The notes beneath the pieces were generated by a model. That model saw only the letters and a list, made by a program, of their open reading frames with translations, ran no database searches and was not told the origin of the DNA. A stretch of 64,000 bases of DNA from Vagococcus allomyrinae (GTDB lineage Bacteria; Bacillota; Bacilli; Lactobacillales; Vagococcaceae): contig NZ_JAEEGA010000007.1 of NCBI RefSeq assembly GCF_017829975.1, forward strand, positions 87,242-151,241. Reading direction: 5' to 3'. Positions 63,089-64,000 of this stretch are shown piece by piece (the stretch's first letter is position 1; each line of letters starts with the position of its first letter). Made by a program: the position numbers and the translations under genes.

Positions 63089-64000
63089 CTAAATTTCTTT
63101 TAGTTCCTTTAAGACCCGTTCAAAGTCTTGACTTGCCTCTAAATAATCACGACTACCACTAGGCAAAATAGATAATTTCGACAACAACTCATCTCTCTGA
63201 AATTCTAACAAAAGCTTGTCAGGCTTTTTAGTTAGCACTTGTTCCGACACTGCCACAATTTGTTGATTTTGAATATCCAAGCGACGGGTCGCCACCTTCT
63301 CTCTAAAGTAACGATCATGAGAGACAAAAATCAAGGTACCATGATAACTTTCCAAGACGCGTTCTAACTCTTCTCTCGCTGGAATATCAAGATGATTCGT
63401 CGGTTCGTCTAATATCAAGACATTTTTTTGAGTAATGATATGAGACATCAACTTAATTTTGACCCGTTCTCCCATACTTAAGTCAGCGATTTTGTTCTCC
63501 CACTGTTCGATTTGAAAGCCCAAATGGACAAATAATGTCATAACATCGCCTAATTGATCGCGATCCAAGTCGAAAAACTGGGAGATTCGTAATGAATTAG
63601 GTAAATCATAGACTTCTTGGCTTAAATAACCAATATTGGCGAAATCCGAGCGCCAGACCTTCCCCTGATAGCTTTCTTCTTCACGTAATATTTTTAGTAA
63701 GGTGGTCTTTCCAGAACCATTAGCTCCAGTGATTGACACTCGATCGCCAAACATTATTGAGAATTCGCCATTTTGAAAAAGTAGTCGTTCGTGAAATTCT
63801 TTTTTCAGCTGCTCAACTAAGTAAACTGGTCCTTTTTTGGTGCTGGAACTACTCATTTGAAATTGCACACGATAATCATCCTTTACACGCGCAACTGTCT
63901 GTTTGTCCAATTCTCCTTCCAAACGCTTTTGAATGGACTTTCGTTGAGAATCCATTCTCTTAGCGGCTAAGCGATAATACTCTTTAAAGCCCTCTTTTTT
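63089..64000 (-). CDS. ABC-F family ATPase, C-terminal part (gene continues past the window end)
   Basis: About 303 residues are visible; the frame stays open through 64000 (KKEGFKEYYRLAAKRMDSQ precedes the first Met at 63955). It holds the interdomain linker (MDSQRKSIQKRLE) and second ATPase domain: Walker A GANGSGKTT, signature LSMGERVKIKLMS, Walker B VLILDEPTNHLDIPAREELE and FVSHDRYF. The LSMGE variant and the linker are typical of ABC-F proteins of the Lsa/Vga/Msr type, which protect ribosomes from antibiotics. Without the N-terminal half, the precise subfamily is open. Confidence 0.85.
   Translation of the reverse strand, partial: KKEGFKEYYRLAAKRMDSQRKSIQKRLEGELDKQTVARVKDDYRVQFQMSSSSTKKGPVYLVEQLKKEFHERLLFQNGEFSIMFGDRVSITGANGSGKTTLLKILREEESYQGKVWRSDFANIGYLSQEVYDLPNSLRISQFFDLDRDQLGDVMTLFVHLGFQIEQWENKIADLSMGERVKIKLMSHIITQKNVLILDEPTNHLDIPAREELERVLESYHGTLIFVSHDRYFREKVATRRLDIQNQQIVAVSEQVLTKKPDKLLLEFQRDELLSKLSILPSGSRDYLEASQDFERVLKELKEI

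Overview
The window reads as chromosomal DNA of a low-GC Gram-positive bacterium of the order Lactobacillales, most likely Enterococcaceae (Enterococcus or Vagococcus type). The evidence is the xerC(codV)-hslV-hslU-codY block, the rbgA-rnhB-dprA-topA-trmFO order, dnaE-pfkA-pyk with a C-terminally extended pyruvate kinase, strong AGGAGG ribosome binding sites and AT-rich promoters. The species cannot be named from this sequence alone. Almost all genes lie on the minus strand.

Layout. 1-3486: end of the xerC-hslV-hslU-codY operon (codY is cut by the window edge). 3487-8410: small, mostly orphan genes: a 38-residue membrane peptide, an ASCH protein, an HD phosphohydrolase, a GNAT acetyltransferase and a standalone zinc-ribbon HNH nuclease. 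8488-16827: tRNA, topology, DNA uptake, ribosome assembly and secretion genes (trmFO, topA, dprA, rnhB, rbgA, lepB, ctpA). 17068-23337: pyk, pfkA, dnaE. 23559-33793: a PmrA-like efflux pump, an Rgg-type regulator, a DNA glycosylase, and an AgrA/AgrC-like two-component system followed by a heterodimeric ABC exporter, then degV. 33892-34908: an LCP cell-wall ligase.

35072-43400 is the chorismate/phenylalanine/tyrosine operon, transcribed aroE-aroF-aroB-aroC-tyrA-aroA-aroK-pheA. It has every step except AroD. A consensus promoter 400 nt upstream of aroE leads into a transcript that encodes a 19-residue leader peptide ending in YYFSYFR, then a hairpin that begins right after its stop codon, then two intrinsic terminators. 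The arms of these structures are mutually complementary, which predicts a tandem, relay-type attenuator sensing Tyr/Phe charging. This is the most interesting signal in the window. A second, weaker leader (a 51-codon ORF overlapping a terminator-like hairpin) lies before aroC.

43906-49606: an MFS permease, a frameshifted phosphodiesterase, a nitroreductase, a VOC protein and an ABC-2 transporter. 49849-61358: a quinate/shikimate utilisation locus built from two modules, each with an MFS permease, a YdiB-like dehydrogenase and a LysR regulator. Module one adds AroD and a large flavin/Fe-S enoate-reductase-type enzyme; module two adds a TIM-barrel dehydroshikimate dehydratase-like protein, and an SDR gene lies next to it. 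This gene set could support both oxidation of hydroaromatics (to protocatechuate) and their reduction as electron acceptors, and it holds the only aroD in view. 61484-64000: an sdpRI-like ArsR/immunity pair with a clear operator, a DUF1801 protein and the C-terminal half of an ABC-F protein.
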